DNA of 64,000 bases, from contig OY101116.1 in assembly GCA_956465555.1 (NCBI GenBank), forward strand, positions 3,286,001 to 3,350,000, read 5' to 3'. The notes beneath the pieces were generated by a model. The model did not search any database. It saw nothing but the letters and a program-made list of their open reading frames with translations, and had not been told where the DNA came from. The stretch is from Nitzschia sp. pyKryTriq1. Taxonomy: Eukaryota > Bacillariophyta > Bacillariophyceae > Bacillariales > Bacillariaceae. A program made the position numbers and the translations under genes. This document shows, piece by piece, positions 63,094-64,000 of this stretch; positions within the stretch are counted from its first letter, which is position 1, and each line of letters opens with the position of its first letter.

Positions 63094-63244
63094 GGTTCGA
63101 CAGTGAAAAGACTTCAGACTGCCGTGTGCTGTAGATGGAGGAAGTGGAATGCAACAAAACTACATGTACTCTCTCAATCAAGAAAACGTGGACAAAGGAC
63201 AAAGGATGGAGTCAATTTTATTTTATGACGTGCAGAACGCTTAC

Positions 63245-63385
63245 TGTACCAGGTACTTTGTGTCTACAGTACAGGTACAGTACCTGGGTACGTTCTGTAC
63301 AGAGGGGGTACTGCGTGCGGGGTACAAGCAGCGTACCATGTACCGTACATACTACAGTACCTGGTACACGGGGTAGCTCTACCGG
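63245..63385. repeat. GTAC-rich palindromic repeat cluster
   Basis: TACCAGGTACTTTG, AGTACAGGTACAGTACCTGGGTACG and GTACCATGTACCGTACATAC words, in the upstream region of the SLC35B gene. Confidence 0.8.
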
Positions 63386-63522
63386 TGTACAGGGAACATC
63401 CCCAAGGGCGAAGGGTCAGGGCTACCGCCCACTAACGCGGAACTCACTTTAACGGCACGCTCGACATTGTCTTCGCGCTTGCCGAACGCTCCGTCCGTGG
63501 CCAAGAACCGTGGCCATGGCAA

Positions 63523-63548
63523 ACCCCAACCCCAACCCCAACCCCAAG
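63523..63548 (+). repeat. Short (CCCCAA)n run
   Basis: Four consecutive CCCCAA-type hexamers. Only about 24 bp, so not a telomere; stramenopile telomeres are normally TTAGGG. Confidence 0.9.
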
Positions 63549-63769
63549 GAAATCCTGATTGGTGACTGAAACTGGACTCGATTTGTGATTAATCATATGA
63601 GTCAAGCTCTCCATCCTACGAGTCGTCACTAACGAAGCCCTCGACATCGTGTTAGTCAGACACTGCATGACTCCATCGACCGGAGCGCGTACAAGTAATC
63701 TCTTGACTAGTAGTAGCCACTAGTACTAGAACTACCGGTAGAGTAGAGAGTAGGAACAATAGTAGTATA

Positions 63770-64000
63770 CTAACACACCTCAGCTTTTATTGTCACTTCA
63801 GAACCAATGGTAGGGTCATCTTGGAAGACCTTGTACCACCCGGTAGGTGCTACCCCATCATGAGAGCGTATCAACATTCGACGACTGATTCCATTGCCAA
63901 CATAACGGAGCTGCATCCTTGCCTTATGTGGCGCCATCCAACTGGTCGTGGTAGAGGACGTCCTGCTGCTCATCGCGGAGCTTCAGGTACACATCAATAC
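63770..64000 (-). CDS. Partial uncertain gene at right edge
   Basis: Two protein-like readings on the minus strand. Frame A runs from the window edge as IDVYLKLRDEQQDVLYHDQL and stops at a TAA at 63924..63926. Frame B, from the Met at 63973, reads MQLRYVGNGISRRMLIRSHD, PTGWYKVFQDDPTIGSEVTIKAE and ends at 63770, or is spliced after GAG at 63779 where the sequence is GTGTGT. Both look like coding DNA, which suggests a frameshift, an intron, or two neighbouring genes. No family recognised. Confidence 0.35.

Noticed and set aside
63523-63548. (CCCCAA)n as telomeric or interstitial telomere DNA
   Set aside because: Only four units, and the repeat type differs from the TTAGGG expected in stramenopiles.
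1-64000. CRISPR arrays, operons or bacterial insertion sequences
   Set aside because: The 41-bp and 20-bp arrays have no unique spacers, and all genes have eukaryotic introns or targeting peptides.

Overview
This window is nuclear DNA from a photosynthetic stramenopile, most likely a diatom. Three things point there. Several precursors have a signal peptide followed by an AF-type plastid cleavage motif (2-isopropylmalate synthase, a fucoxanthin-chlorophyll a/c protein, a triose-phosphate translocator, a plastid membrane protein). There is a typical FCP light-harvesting gene. Genes are compact, with short GT-AG introns (54 to 213 nt) that can be resolved by eye. No bacterial signals (operons, Shine-Dalgarno sites, CRISPR) are present.

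Layout. 0-12.3 kb: 3' end-truncated plastid 2-isopropylmalate synthase (-), ribosomal protein eL24 (-), a hydroxyproline arabinosyltransferase-like type II membrane protein (-), a tail-anchored small protein (-), a BIN4-like nuclear protein (+) and a large secreted three-repeat Cys-rich protein (-). 12.86-17.33 kb: three sequence-identical head-to-tail copies of a 1,485-bp unit. Each carries one 287-aa ORF with Cys pairs and an array of 41-bp repeats; the block is bounded by a 9-bp direct repeat and imperfect terminal inverted repeats. 17.6-31.2 kb: RETSAT/CRTISO-like FAD enzyme (+), HSD17B10-type dehydrogenase (+), ribosomal protein eL22 (-), a 1,985-aa KNL1/Spc7 kinetochore scaffold (+) and a four-TM protein (-). 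31.2-37 kb: repeat-rich DNA, a doubtful low-complexity ORF (-) and a mitochondrial-looking DGQHR/ParB-like protein (+). 37-48.3 kb: FCP (+), a 3-kb gene-free stretch, RBM28/Nop4 (+), a plastid membrane protein (-), complex I subunit NDUFB2 (+) and a plastid triose-phosphate translocator (-). 48.3-56 kb: an array of nested palindromes, a divergent triosephosphate isomerase (+) and an AT-rich gene desert with a gypsy RNase H relic. 56-64 kb: small 2-TM protein (+), PDZ plus CRAL-TRIO protein (-), secreted tandem I29-inhibitor/Gly-rich protein (+), SLC35B-type transporter (-) and an uncertain partial gene at the right edge.

The genes do not form one pathway. They are ordinary housekeeping (ribosome, nucleolus, kinetochore, complex I), plastid metabolism (leucine synthesis, sugar-phosphate export, light harvesting) and secretory genes. 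Several adjacent pairs are convergent with only 90-190 bp between stop codons. Intergenic DNA is dominated by two families of short self-complementary motifs, GTAC-rich (GGTACCGGTACC-like) and CTAG-rich (CTACTAGCTAGTAG-like). The most unusual object is the 1,485-bp triplicated element.
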